NCBI RefSeq assembly: GCF_018847375.1
Contig: NZ_CP072036.1
Span: 2,232,001 to 2,296,000 of the forward strand
Length of the DNA: 64,000 nucleotides
Direction of reading: 5' to 3'
Source of the DNA: Akkermansia massiliensis
GTDB taxonomy: Bacteria > Verrucomicrobiota > Verrucomicrobiia > Verrucomicrobiales > Akkermansiaceae
Shown here one piece after another: positions 1 to 8,216 of the stretch. Under the pieces are notes generated by a model. It searched no databases, was not told the origin of the DNA, and saw only the letters and a list, made by a program, of their open reading frames with translations. How positions within the stretch are numbered: position 1 is the stretch's first letter; each line of letters starts with the position of its first letter. Position numbers and translations under genes: made by a program.

Positions 1-199
1 CTTGCGCTCGGACATGATGGGGAGGAATGTATACTCCGCCCGCTGGCCAATCAAGCCTAAACCCGGTGGCGCAAAAGCGTTTCCGCCGCTTCCCGGAGGA
101 TGATGCCTTTTTCCGGAAAAAAGAGGAAAGACCAGAGGTTGCTTGTGCGTATTTTTAGGTTGAAAGGATTTTGACGATTATATTAAATATGTTGCGACC

Positions 200-1885
200 A
201 TGAAGTTCTCCGCCTGTCTCCTGTCCGCCGCCTGCGGCGCGTTTTCCCTGCTTGCCGGGGCGTCCGCCCAGAGCAATACTTCCCACCCCGTTTCCGGAAA
301 GAAGCCCAATATCATCGTTTTCCTGGTGGATGACATGGGCTGGCAGGATACGTCCCACCCGTTCTGGTCCGACGACCGGGGCAACCCGAAGAAGACGTTC
401 CTGAACGAGCGCTACCGCACGCCCAACATGGAGAAGCTGGCCGCGCAGGGCATGACGTTTACGGATGCGTACGCCCATCCCCTCTGCACGCCTTCCCGCG
501 TGAGCCTGATGTCCGGCATGAATCCGGCGCGGCACCGCGTGACCTGCTGGGTGAGGGAGCAGAACGGAACGACGGACCGCAACAACAAAAATCTCCAGCC
601 GCCGGACTGGGCCCTCAACGGCCTCCAGCCGGTTGGGATTCCCGCCCGGGGGACGACGAAACGCCCCATTTCCGGGGAAGACATGCATTACAACATGACG
701 CGCCCCTTCGTCACGGCGGCCACGCTGCCGGAGATGCTGAAGAAGTGCGGCTACGTCACCGTGCACTGCGGGAAGGCCCATTTCGGCACCCAGGGAACGC
801 CGGGATCCAACCCGTTGAATATGGGATTTGACTATAATATTGCGGGTACGGAAATCGGTCACCCGGCAGATTACCGCGGTTCCAAGCATTACGGAAAAGG
901 GTTCAACCATGTGCGCGGGCTGGATGAGAATAATTATTACCAGGACGACGTATTTTTGACGGAGGCGCTGACTCTTGAGGCCCTCAAGAGGCTGGAAGCC
1001 ATCAGGACCAATCCGAAGGAGGCCGGCAAGCCCTTTTACCTGTACATGGCCCAGTACGCCCTGCACTCCCCGCTGGATGAACGCGCCTACGACAAGAGGT
1101 TTGCGGATTCCTACAAGAATCCGGAGGACGGGCACAAGTGGTCTCCGGTGGAGAAGCATTATTCCGGGTTGATCGAGGGGATGGACAAGAGCCTGGGGGA
1201 TATCATGAAGTACCTCAAGGAGCATGACATGGACAAGAACACGGTGCTGGTGTTCATGTCGGACAACGGCGGCCTGGCCATTTCCGGCAGGCTGGGCAAT
1301 GAGGACGCCAATTATCCCCTTTCCTTCGGCAAGGGATCGTGCATGGAGGGCGGCATCCGGGAGCCCATGATCGTTTCCTGGCCCGGCGTGACGAAGGGCG
1401 GTTCCAGGTGCGCTGTTCCGGTGGTGATTGACGACTTTTTCCCGACCCTTCTGGATATAGCGGGATGCCGGAACGCCAAGGTTCCGCAGAAGCTGGACGG
1501 CCTGAGCCTGGTCCCGCTGCTCAAGGGAGGCCGGTTCCCTGCGGACCGTCCCCTGCTGTTCCACCAGCCCAACAACTGGGGGGAAAACAATCGTCAGGCT
1601 CCTCAGTACGGCGCTTCCACCGCCCTGCGCCACGGGGACTGGAAGCTGATTTACCGTCACGGGAACCAGAGCTTTGAGCTGTACAATTTGAAGAAGGATA
1701 TCGGTGAAAAGGAAAACCTGGCTGCCAGGGAGCCGCGGAAGTTGAAGGAAATGGCCGGCCTGATGGGCAAGCTGCTCCGCGAGCGGAAGGCGCAGATGCC
1801 CACCTACAAGAAGGGTAATGAGCTGGGCGCGCCGGAAGGAAGCTCCGTTCCGTGGCCCGACCAGGTGAAGAAGGGCGGGAATTGA
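200..1885 (+). CDS. Secreted sulfatase (type I, formylglycine-dependent)
   Basis: Hydrolyses sulfate esters, probably on mucin O-glycans or glycosaminoglycans, outside the cytoplasm. The 561-residue protein begins with a hydrophobic signal peptide ending near ASA-QS. An alkaline-phosphatase-superfamily core follows: the N-terminal metal site VDDMGW (about 43-48) and the sulfatase signature LCTPSRVSLMSG with C96, the Cys-X-Pro-X-Arg cysteine that a formylglycine-generating enzyme would oxidise. A second metal motif, SDNGG, lies near 352-356. Length and architecture are complete. No Shine-Dalgarno sequence is visible; AT-rich promoter-like sequence (TTGAAA at 160-165, TTAAAT at 183-188) sits just before the ATG, so the mRNA may be nearly leaderless. 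The gene stands alone, but the glycosidases downstream in the window fit a mucin role. The exact substrate cannot be read from sequence. Confidence 0.93.
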   Translation: MKFSACLLSAACGAFSLLAGASAQSNTSHPVSGKKPNIIVFLVDDMGWQDTSHPFWSDDRGNPKKTFLNERYRTPNMEKLAAQGMTFTDAYAHPLCTPSRVSLMSGMNPARHRVTCWVREQNGTTDRNNKNLQPPDWALNGLQPVGIPARGTTKRPISGEDMHYNMTRPFVTAATLPEMLKKCGYVTVHCGKAHFGTQGTPGSNPLNMGFDYNIAGTEIGHPADYRGSKHYGKGFNHVRGLDENNYYQDDVFLTEALTLEALKRLEAIRTNPKEAGKPFYLYMAQYALHSPLDERAYDKRFADSYKNPEDGHKWSPVEKHYSGLIEGMDKSLGDIMKYLKEHDMDKNTVLVFMSDNGGLAISGRLGNEDANYPLSFGKGSCMEGGIREPMIVSWPGVTKGGSRCAVPVVIDDFFPTLLDIAGCRNAKVPQKLDGLSLVPLLKGGRFPADRPLLFHQPNNWGENNRQAPQYGASTALRHGDWKLIYRHGNQSFELYNLKKDIGEKENLAAREPRKLKEMAGLMGKLLRERKAQMPTYKKGNELGAPEGSSVPWPDQVKKGGN

Positions 1886-2518
1886 GATTCCGCAGCAGTT
1901 TCCGGTTTCTTTTCCATCAGGGCCGGCAGATGTGCCTCTGGTGAAGGCGGGTGAATGGGAATGCCCTGCTTCCGGCAGGGCATCCAGCTTGTGACCGCCT
2001 TTGCCGGAAGGGCAGTTTCTCCATGAAACGGGCTGTTCACAGGCGCTTTTCTCCGCGCCGCGTTCCTGTTCTGAAAAGACCTGCGGTAAGCGCCGCCAAT
2101 TTCTGCGGCTTCCGCATGAACAGGCGGCCGGAGGGCGTACGCTGTTTTGATTAACGGACTTTTTTCAATATCCGTTCGCTGGCGCTCAGTTTCTTTTCAT
2201 CTGCCGCAAAGGCTTGCGGCGCTCCATGCGGTTCCCGTGAAATCCTCCGGGCTTTTCAGGCAAGCCATTCCTCCGCAGGCTGTCCATGGGAAAACACGGG
2301 AAAACGGCGTATTCCCCGGCACGGCCATTCTGCCCCCATCCGGGCAGGGAGCCTCCCTGCCTTTCCTGCGGTAGCTTTTCCGATATTCAGCGGAGGAAGT
2401 TTCCCCTTCCCGGAAATACGGTCCCGCTTAAAAACGCAATTTTTCCGTTCTCTTTTTTCAGGATGGGGAGAAGGTGAAAATAACGGCAAACTTGCTTTTG
2501 TTCCGGAGGAACGGGGAT
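1886..2518. other. Intergenic region without a convincing gene
   Basis: Short open frames exist on both strands but none has a ribosome-binding site, a recognisable domain or a codon pattern like the neighbours. The only structure I see is an inverted repeat in which CTTCCGGCA (about 1969-1977) can pair with TGCCGGAAG (about 2002-2010). It lies downstream of the sulfatase but has no T-run. Confidence 0.5.
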
Positions 2519-2551
2519 AAAAAACGCCCCGCCGTACGTGCCGGCGGAGCG
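2519..2551 (-). terminator. Rho-independent terminator of the lipoprotein gene
   Basis: Read on the minus strand: a 10-bp GC-rich stem (2551-2542 with 2534-2525, one T-G pair), a short loop, then a run of six T. It lies 43 bases after the stop codon at 2595. Confidence 0.8.
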
Positions 2552-2594
2552 TGGTGGAAATTAAGGCGATGGCATCCCCGGAAGGGGAGGCATC

Positions 2595-3338
2595 TTAAAA
2601 GTCGTCGGAAGCGGCGTCATCCGTCGCCGTGGCGTCGCCGCCTTCAGTCGCGTTATCCGCAGCGGGAGTTTCTTCCGTTCCGGTAGCGTCTTCCGCAGGA
2701 GTTTCCTCCGTCGTGCCGGGTTCGGCAGCAGGAGCTGCGGCAGGCTTGGCGGCGGGGGCGGCAGCCGGAGCGGTTTCCTTGGGAGGAACGACCACCTTCA
2801 CGGCGGGGGGCGCCGGAACGGGCGTTTCCAGGCCGTCAGCCTTGCGTGTGCTGACGCGGAGGCCGTCCGCATAAGCCAGGTTTTTCAGGATGGCATAGCC
2901 CAGGGCGGGAGCGCGGTCCGTCGTGTTGACCAGCATCTTGAAGTGGTTGTTGACGGACATCTTGCGGGCGTCCCTGCCATTGCGGAAGGGAATGATGCCC
3001 ACCAGGTTGCCGTCATTGTCAATGCAGATCGCCCAGTAGGAGCGGTCCACCTGGATGAAGTACTGCGGACGGATGTAGTCCATCGTTTTCCATTCGGCTC
3101 CCTTGATGTATTCCTCCATGGCGCGGCGCGCATTGGCCGGCATGCCGCCCCAGTCGGCGTAAACCCTGGTGGTCAGCGTTTCACGGCCGTTGTACCCGTG
3201 TACGGAAACGTGCTGGGCAGTAGCGAATTGACGGGCGTAGCTCTCGGGAGAGGTAGGTTGGCAGGAGCTGGTGAAGAGCGCTGCTCCGGCGGTCAGGATG
3301 CAGGCTGCTGCAGTGGTGAAGGGATGAATGTTAGTCAT
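2595..3338 (-). CDS. Putative lipoprotein with low-complexity acidic tail
   Basis: A 247-residue protein of unknown function. The start at 3338 gives MTNIHPFTTAAACILTAGAA followed by LFTSSC, a plausible lipobox with the Cys near residue 25; an open frame continues upstream to 3479 but adds 47 residues that would bury the signal. The middle (about 35-170) is a compact region rich in aromatic and charged residues, with YFIQVDRSYWAICIDNDGN as its most distinctive stretch. The C-terminal third is Ala/Pro/Glu/Thr/Asp-rich low complexity. It is a single-gene unit with its own terminator. The envelope location is inferred from the lipobox; I do not recognise the family. Confidence 0.75.
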   Translation of the reverse strand: MTNIHPFTTAAACILTAGAALFTSSCQPTSPESYARQFATAQHVSVHGYNGRETLTTRVYADWGGMPANARRAMEEYIKGAEWKTMDYIRPQYFIQVDRSYWAICIDNDGNLVGIIPFRNGRDARKMSVNNHFKMLVNTTDRAPALGYAILKNLAYADGLRVSTRKADGLETPVPAPPAVKVVVPPKETAPAAAPAAKPAAAPAAEPGTTEETPAEDATGTEETPAADNATEGGDATATDDAASDDF

Positions 3339-3562
3339 GGCAATCGCAATGGTTACGTTATAAAAGAGGAAAACACATCCCATTTCAAGGAAAAGAATGC
3401 AGGAAGTGCCGATTTGTGGCGTTTTTTGACGTTTCCGTTTGATGAGGGGAACCGCGCAGGCGCGGCGGAAGCCTTTCATGCGTGCCGCCTTGAGGGTATG
3501 ATGGTAGATTACTCAAATTTTTCTCGCAAATCGTTCTGAATCGCTTAGGTTGTCGTTGCTTT

Positions 3563-4765
3563 ATGTCCGCCTTCGTCATCAGCGAGTCTGCCCTGGAACG
3601 CAACGCCCTTATCCTGAGGGATGTGGCGGATGCCGCCGGGTGCCGTATCGTGCTGGCTCTGAAAGGTTTTTCCTGCTGGCCCTGCTTTGATGCCCTGTCC
3701 CCCTGGCTGGACGGCTGCTGCGCGTCCGGCCTGTGGGAGGCGCGGCTGGCCCGGCGCAGGTTCGGGAAGCATGTGCTGACCTATTCTCCCGGCTATGCTC
3801 CAGAAGAAATAGCGGAGCTGGCGGAGATTTCCGACCACCTTGATTTTAACAGCCTGACGCAGTGGAGCCGCTTCCGGGAGGAGGTGATGCGGCATCCCCG
3901 CTTTCTTTCCGGGGAGCTGAAGTGCGGCTTGCGCGTCAATCCCCGGTTTTCCACCGGCCACACGCCCCTGTATGACCCCTGCGCGCCCGGCTCCCGCCTG
4001 GGCGTCACGCCGGACGTGATGCAGGGGGCGGATTTGACCGGCATTTCCGGCCTTCATTTCCATACCCTGTGCGAACAGGGGGCGGATGACCTGGCGGCTA
4101 CGCTGGGCGCGGTGGAACGGCACTTCGGCCACATCCTGTCCCGCCCGGAGATGACGTGGCTGAACATGGGCGGGGGCCATTGGATTACCAAGCCCGGCTA
4201 TGACCGGAAGCTGCTGGCGGAGCTCGTCCGCCGCATTCGCGAGCGCTACGGGGTGGAGGTCTGGCTGGAGCCGGGAGAGGCCGCAGCCATCCATACCGGC
4301 GTGCTGAGGTGCAGGGTGCTGGATATTTTTTCCTCGGAAGGGGTGGAGCACGCCGTTCTGGATGTTTCCGCGTCCGCCCACATGCCGGATACGCTGGAAA
4401 TGCCCTACCGCCCGGACGTATTCCAGATTGTCCGGGACGCCTCCCTCCGTTCCGCGCGGCAGCCCGCCGTGCAGATGGCCGGGGAGAGCTACGCGCTGGC
4501 GGGGAACGCCGGGGAGGGCTCCCATACGTACCGCCTGGGCGCGCCCACGTGTCTGGCGGGAGACCGGATAGGGGATTATTCCTTTGCGGAGCCCCTGGCG
4601 GCAGGCGACGAACTCGTGTTTGACGATATGGCGCATTATACGATGGTGAAGACCACGTTTTTCAACGGCGTGCGCCACCCGGACATCGCCGTCCAGAGGA
4701 AGGACGGCTCCGTGGAGACGGTGCGCCGCTTTACTTATGAAGATTTTGAAGCCCGCCTGGGCTAG
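3563..4765 (+). CDS. nspC: Carboxynorspermidine/carboxyspermidine decarboxylase
   Basis: PLP-dependent decarboxylase of the alanine-racemase/ODC fold III group; it removes CO2 from carboxy(nor)spermidine to make (nor)spermidine in the cytoplasm. 400 residues, normal for NspC. The Schiff-base lysine lies in LALKGF (K34). Further family signs are the glycine-rich phosphate-binding stretch NMGGGHW, LEPGEA, the near-C-terminal CLAGDRIGDY motif and the closing FDDMAHYTMVKTTFFNG. The stop codon lies 24 bases before the ATG of speA, so the two genes form a polyamine operon. The partner carboxy(nor)spermidine dehydrogenase is not in this window. Confidence 0.93.
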   Translation: MSAFVISESALERNALILRDVADAAGCRIVLALKGFSCWPCFDALSPWLDGCCASGLWEARLARRRFGKHVLTYSPGYAPEEIAELAEISDHLDFNSLTQWSRFREEVMRHPRFLSGELKCGLRVNPRFSTGHTPLYDPCAPGSRLGVTPDVMQGADLTGISGLHFHTLCEQGADDLAATLGAVERHFGHILSRPEMTWLNMGGGHWITKPGYDRKLLAELVRRIRERYGVEVWLEPGEAAAIHTGVLRCRVLDIFSSEGVEHAVLDVSASAHMPDTLEMPYRPDVFQIVRDASLRSARQPAVQMAGESYALAGNAGEGSHTYRLGAPTCLAGDRIGDYSFAEPLAAGDELVFDDMAHYTMVKTTFFNGVRHPDIAVQRKDGSVETVRRFTYEDFEARLG

Positions 4766-4788
4766 AACATTTGACCAGACAGATTGAC

Positions 4789-6726
4789 ATGGCAGCAGCT
4801 AAAGAAGGCATCAAACAGAAAGTCCGGGGTTGGAGTCATCATGATTCCGCAGATTTGTACGGCATTGACGACTGGGGGAACGGTTATTTCCGGATCAACA
4901 AGAAAGGGGAAGTGACCGTACGCCTGAACGACGAGGACGGCGGGAAAAAGGATATCAGCCTGTGCGACCTGCTGGAAGGCCTGAAGGAGCGCGGCACCAC
5001 CGTTCCCGTGCTGTTCCGTTTCCGGGACCTGCTGCGCAGCCGCATTGCGGAGCTGAACGACAGCTTCCGGAAGGCGATCAAGGAAGCGGATTACCAGGGC
5101 AAGTACCAGGGTGTCTACCCCATCAAGGTGAACCAGCAGCGGCAGGTGGTGGAGGAGATCGCGGAGTTCGGCACCAAGTATGATTACGGTCTGGAGGCCG
5201 GTTCCAAGCCGGAGCTGATTGCCGCCATGGCCCACATGCACAATCCGAATGCCTACCTGATCTGCAACGGGTACAAGGATGACGAATTCATTGACCTGGC
5301 GCTGACGGCCCAGAAGATGGGGCTGAATATTTTCATTGTGCTGGAAATGCCTTCCGAGCTGGACGTGATTCTGGAACGCGCCCGGAGGATGGACATCCGC
5401 CCCAATCTGGGCGTGCGCATCAAGCTGGCGGCCAAGGGGTCCGGCCTGTGGCAGGAGTCCGCGGGGGACAAGTCCGTCTTCGGCCTGAACGCGGCCCAGG
5501 TGGTGGACGTGGTGGATAAGCTGAAGCAGGTGGATGCGCTGGATTGCTTGAAGCTGCTCCATTACCACCAGGGTTCCCAGATTCCGAATATTTCCGTGGT
5601 GCGCGAGGGGCTGACGGAGGCCGCCCGCATTTACGTGGACCTGGTGAAGGAGGGCGCGCCGCTGGGCACGCTGGACATGGGCGGCGGCCTGGCCGTGGAT
5701 TACGACGGGTCCAAGACGAATTTCCATTCCTCCTGCAACTATTCCATTGCGGAGTTCGCCCGTGACGTGGTGGAGGTGGTGGGGGATATGTGCACCAAGT
5801 ACGAGGTGCCCCATCCCACGCTGGTGACGGAGTCCGGGCGTGCCGTAGTGGCCTATTATTCCGTGCTGGTGTTCAACGTGCTGGACGTGACGAGCGCGCC
5901 GGGCGAGGAACCGCCGCCCGAGCTGCCGGAGGATGCGCCGGAGCTGTTGAAGGCTTTTGCGGATACGGACCGGACCCTGGCCAGGAAGAACATGCAGGAG
6001 TGCTACAATGACGCCTGCTATTACCGGGACCAGCTGCGCGCCCAGTTTTTTTACGGGAACGCCACCCTGCGCCAGCGCGGGCTGGGAGAGGCCTATTACT
6101 GGCACATCCTGAGCCGCATTTCCCGCATGCTGGCGGAGATGGAAACCATTCCGGAAGACCTCCGGGAGCTTTCCTGCTCCATGGTGGACTTTTATTACGG
6201 CAATTTCTCCCTGTTCCAGTCCCTGCCGGATTCCTGGGCCATCCGCCAGCTTTTCCCCGTGATGCCTCTGCACCGTTTGAACGAACGGCCCACGAACAAG
6301 GCCGTGCTGGCGGACATCACCTGTGACTGCGACGGGAAGATAGACCATTTCATCGACCGTGAGGACGTGGCTACCGCTCTCCCCCTCCATGCCATCAAGC
6401 CCGGAGAGGACGATTATTACATAGGCGTGTTCCTGGTGGGGGCCTATCAGGAGACCCTGGGAGACCTGCACAACCTGCTGGGGGATACGAACGTGGTGGG
6501 CGTGCACCTGGAAGGCGGCCGCCCCGTTTACACCCATGAAGTGGAGGGCGATACGGTGGCTGACGTCCTTTCCTACGTGGAATATGACCCCAAGGAGCTG
6601 ATCAACAAGTTCCGCACGTTTGCGGAACAGGCCGTAGCCGACGGGAAAATATCTCCGTCAGAACGCCGGAGGGCTCTGGAAGTGTTCCGTTCCGGCCTGA
6701 ACGGATATACCTATTACGAGCTGTAG
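4789..6726 (+). CDS. speA: Biosynthetic arginine decarboxylase
   Basis: Converts arginine to agmatine with PLP, the entry step of the agmatine route to putrescine and spermidine. A TTG at 4771 is in frame, but the ATG at 4789 gives the usual N-terminus and 645 residues, typical of SpeA. The PLP lysine is in YPIKVNQQRQ (K113), followed by GLEAGSKPEL. The family-typical HYHQGSQIPNI and DMGGGLAVDYDG motifs follow, and the C-terminal domain ends with GYTYYEL. It follows nspC in one operon, which points to the carboxyspermidine route for spermidine instead of the SpeD/SpeE route. I see no strong terminator; a degenerate GGCC...GGCC inverted repeat (about 6730-6775) sits before the convergent integrase. 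Confidence 0.96.
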   Translation: MAAAKEGIKQKVRGWSHHDSADLYGIDDWGNGYFRINKKGEVTVRLNDEDGGKKDISLCDLLEGLKERGTTVPVLFRFRDLLRSRIAELNDSFRKAIKEADYQGKYQGVYPIKVNQQRQVVEEIAEFGTKYDYGLEAGSKPELIAAMAHMHNPNAYLICNGYKDDEFIDLALTAQKMGLNIFIVLEMPSELDVILERARRMDIRPNLGVRIKLAAKGSGLWQESAGDKSVFGLNAAQVVDVVDKLKQVDALDCLKLLHYHQGSQIPNISVVREGLTEAARIYVDLVKEGAPLGTLDMGGGLAVDYDGSKTNFHSSCNYSIAEFARDVVEVVGDMCTKYEVPHPTLVTESGRAVVAYYSVLVFNVLDVTSAPGEEPPPELPEDAPELLKAFADTDRTLARKNMQECYNDACYYRDQLRAQFFYGNATLRQRGLGEAYYWHILSRISRMLAEMETIPEDLRELSCSMVDFYYGNFSLFQSLPDSWAIRQLFPVMPLHRLNERPTNKAVLADITCDCDGKIDHFIDREDVATALPLHAIKPGEDDYYIGVFLVGAYQETLGDLHNLLGDTNVVGVHLEGGRPVYTHEVEGDTVADVLSYVEYDPKELINKFRTFAEQAVADGKISPSERRRALEVFRSGLNGYTYYEL

Positions 6727-6797
6727 GAAACGGCCTTTTTTCCATGCCCCGGCAGGGAAAAGGGCCTTCCGTTCCAAAGCGTTTTTCTCTTTGCCCA

Positions 6798-7892
6798 TCA
6801 GGCCGCCGGCGGTTCTTCCGGCGGTTCCGTCTCCGCAATGACCTTGGCCGGCGTCAGCCCCCAGAAGCGCGTGGCCGTTTGCGGGGAAATGCCTTTCATG
6901 TTCAGGTACCGCGTGCGGAGCAGGGAGGAGGAGCGGTGGCCCATTTCCATTTGCAGCAGGTTGTAGTCCTTGAAGTGCTTGGCGTGATAGCTGGCATAGG
7001 TATGCCGCAGGCAGTCAGGCACCCATGATTTCTTTCTTCCGCCCCAGCCGGCTTTTTTGCGGATTTTGCGCCACTTGATCGTCCAGCCCTTCGGGCAAAT
7101 GGGCGTGCCGGGTCCGGGCTTGCTTTTGTCACGGCAGAATTTGAGCCATTTGGCAAGCACGGGCAGGATGGTGACGTGTCTGGCGCCTCCGGTCTTGGTA
7201 TGCTTGGAGTTCAGGATCACGCAGCCGTCGCGGATGGCGATGTTTTCCCAGAGCAGGCGTTCCACTTCCTGCGGACGGATGCCCGCAAAGATCATCAGGG
7301 CCGCTCCAGCCACGCAGCTTCCGTCAAATTCATCCATGCACGCCTTGAGAAGCTGGGTCACTTCTTTCAGCGTCAGGGCGGGAATTTCCTGCTCCCGCAG
7401 GAAGGGCGTATCCACGCGGAGGATGGGGTTTTCATCACACCATCCGCGCTTGACGGAGAAGGAGAAGATGCCGCTCAGGATGAGCCTCGCCTTGTGCCTC
7501 TGACGGGACGTGGTGAAGGTGTTCATCAGGATGCTCTGGCATTCCTCCACGCTCAGGTTCCGGAGGGGCGTGTGCTCCAGTTCCGGGTTGCTCTTCTTGA
7601 GCTTGTGGATGATGCTCCTGATGTCCGTCAGCGTCCGGGGACGGCGATGGCTTTTGGAACGCAGGCATTCCACGGCCGCCGTACCGAAGCTGACGGTATG
7701 GTGTTTGTTCTTGATGGCGTTCAGTCCCAGGGAGACGACTTCCCTGCACCGGGTGATGGTGCAGATTTCATCTCCCAGGGCCTCCTTGATTTCCAATACC
7801 AGCCTTGCAGCCTGGATCAGGGTGACTGATTCCCCTTCCAGAAGCGCGGCTCCAACGTATTTCAACTTATTTGTATTCGGTGCTTTTCTCAT
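6798..7892 (-). CDS. Tyrosine recombinase / phage-type integrase
   Basis: Site-specific DNA recombinase, 364 residues with the start at 7892, which has GAGG seven bases upstream; starts at 7898 and 7940 would overlap the ribosome-binding site and a palindrome. The N-terminal half (about 80-160) looks like a SAM-like core-binding domain. The C-terminal catalytic domain holds Arg-I in AGIRPQEVE (R206), a Lys in KHTKTGGARHV, LRHTYASYHAK (R296, H297), GHRSSS (H319) and nucleophile Y329 in RTRYLNM. The usual first His of HxLRH is Asp here (D293), a change I believe also occurs in other integrases. No excisionase, other phage genes or clear att repeats are next to it, so it is a solitary recombinase or the remnant of a mobile element. 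Confidence 0.88.
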   Translation of the reverse strand: MRKAPNTNKLKYVGAALLEGESVTLIQAARLVLEIKEALGDEICTITRCREVVSLGLNAIKNKHHTVSFGTAAVECLRSKSHRRPRTLTDIRSIIHKLKKSNPELEHTPLRNLSVEECQSILMNTFTTSRQRHKARLILSGIFSFSVKRGWCDENPILRVDTPFLREQEIPALTLKEVTQLLKACMDEFDGSCVAGAALMIFAGIRPQEVERLLWENIAIRDGCVILNSKHTKTGGARHVTILPVLAKWLKFCRDKSKPGPGTPICPKGWTIKWRKIRKKAGWGGRKKSWVPDCLRHTYASYHAKHFKDYNLLQMEMGHRSSSLLRTRYLNMKGISPQTATRFWGLTPAKVIAETEPPEEPPAA

Positions 7893-7902
7893 ACTCATTC
7901 CT

Positions 7903-7920
7903 CGTGTTTGTACAAACACG
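7903..7920. promoter_or_regulatory. Perfect 18-bp palindrome at integrase start
   Basis: CGTGTTTGTACAAACACG is its own reverse complement. Its last base begins the GAGGA ribosome-binding site of the integrase on the minus strand. It could be an operator bound by a dimeric regulator or by the recombinase itself, or a hairpin affecting translation. Confidence 0.5.
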
Positions 7921-8174
7921 GTTTTAATGAAAAAGGCCATCCTTATAGTAAAGAAAACTTATGCTTTCCATCGGAAAACGCGTAACCGTAAAGGATATGT
8001 TGTTACTTATGTTTTCTTTGATCCGATCGGAAAATCAAAGTTTCTGGTAGTGCAGGAACCGAAAATGTTAGAAAGCATGGTTATGTTCATGAATGTTAAA
8101 TTGAACACTATCCATTTGACGCCAATAAATTCTTGTTAGAAGAAGGGGAGAACTCCCCCGCAGGATGAAAGTAT
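7921..8174. other. AT-rich spacer between integrase and GH2 gene
   Basis: No gene seen. Base composition is clearly more AT-rich than the flanking genes, as expected for a promoter region or an old insertion boundary. A small hairpin GGGGAG-AA-CTCCCC lies at 8145-8158. Confidence 0.45.
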
Positions 8175-8203
8175 TTTACATGCCTGAACGTATGAGATAA
8201 ATT
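8175..8203 (+). promoter_or_regulatory. Candidate sigma-70-like promoter of the GH2 genes
   Basis: TTTACA (8175-8180), a 17-base spacer, then TAAATT (8198-8203), 14 bases before the ATG at 8217. No ribosome-binding site follows, so the transcript would be almost leaderless. Matches to consensus are partial. Confidence 0.35.
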
Positions 8204-8216
8204 ATTCCGCTGTACC

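Noticed and set aside
1..15. Possible divergent gene starting at ATG 15 on the minus strand
   Set aside because: Only five codons are inside the window and there is no Shine-Dalgarno sequence; it cannot be supported.
1951..2477. Several short plus-strand ORFs after the sulfatase
   Set aside because: They overlap each other, lack start signals and show no coding bias.
6728..6780. Possible bidirectional terminator between speA and integrase
   Set aside because: The GGCC...GGCC inverted repeat is imperfect and the T-runs lie inside the stem; not a clear terminator.
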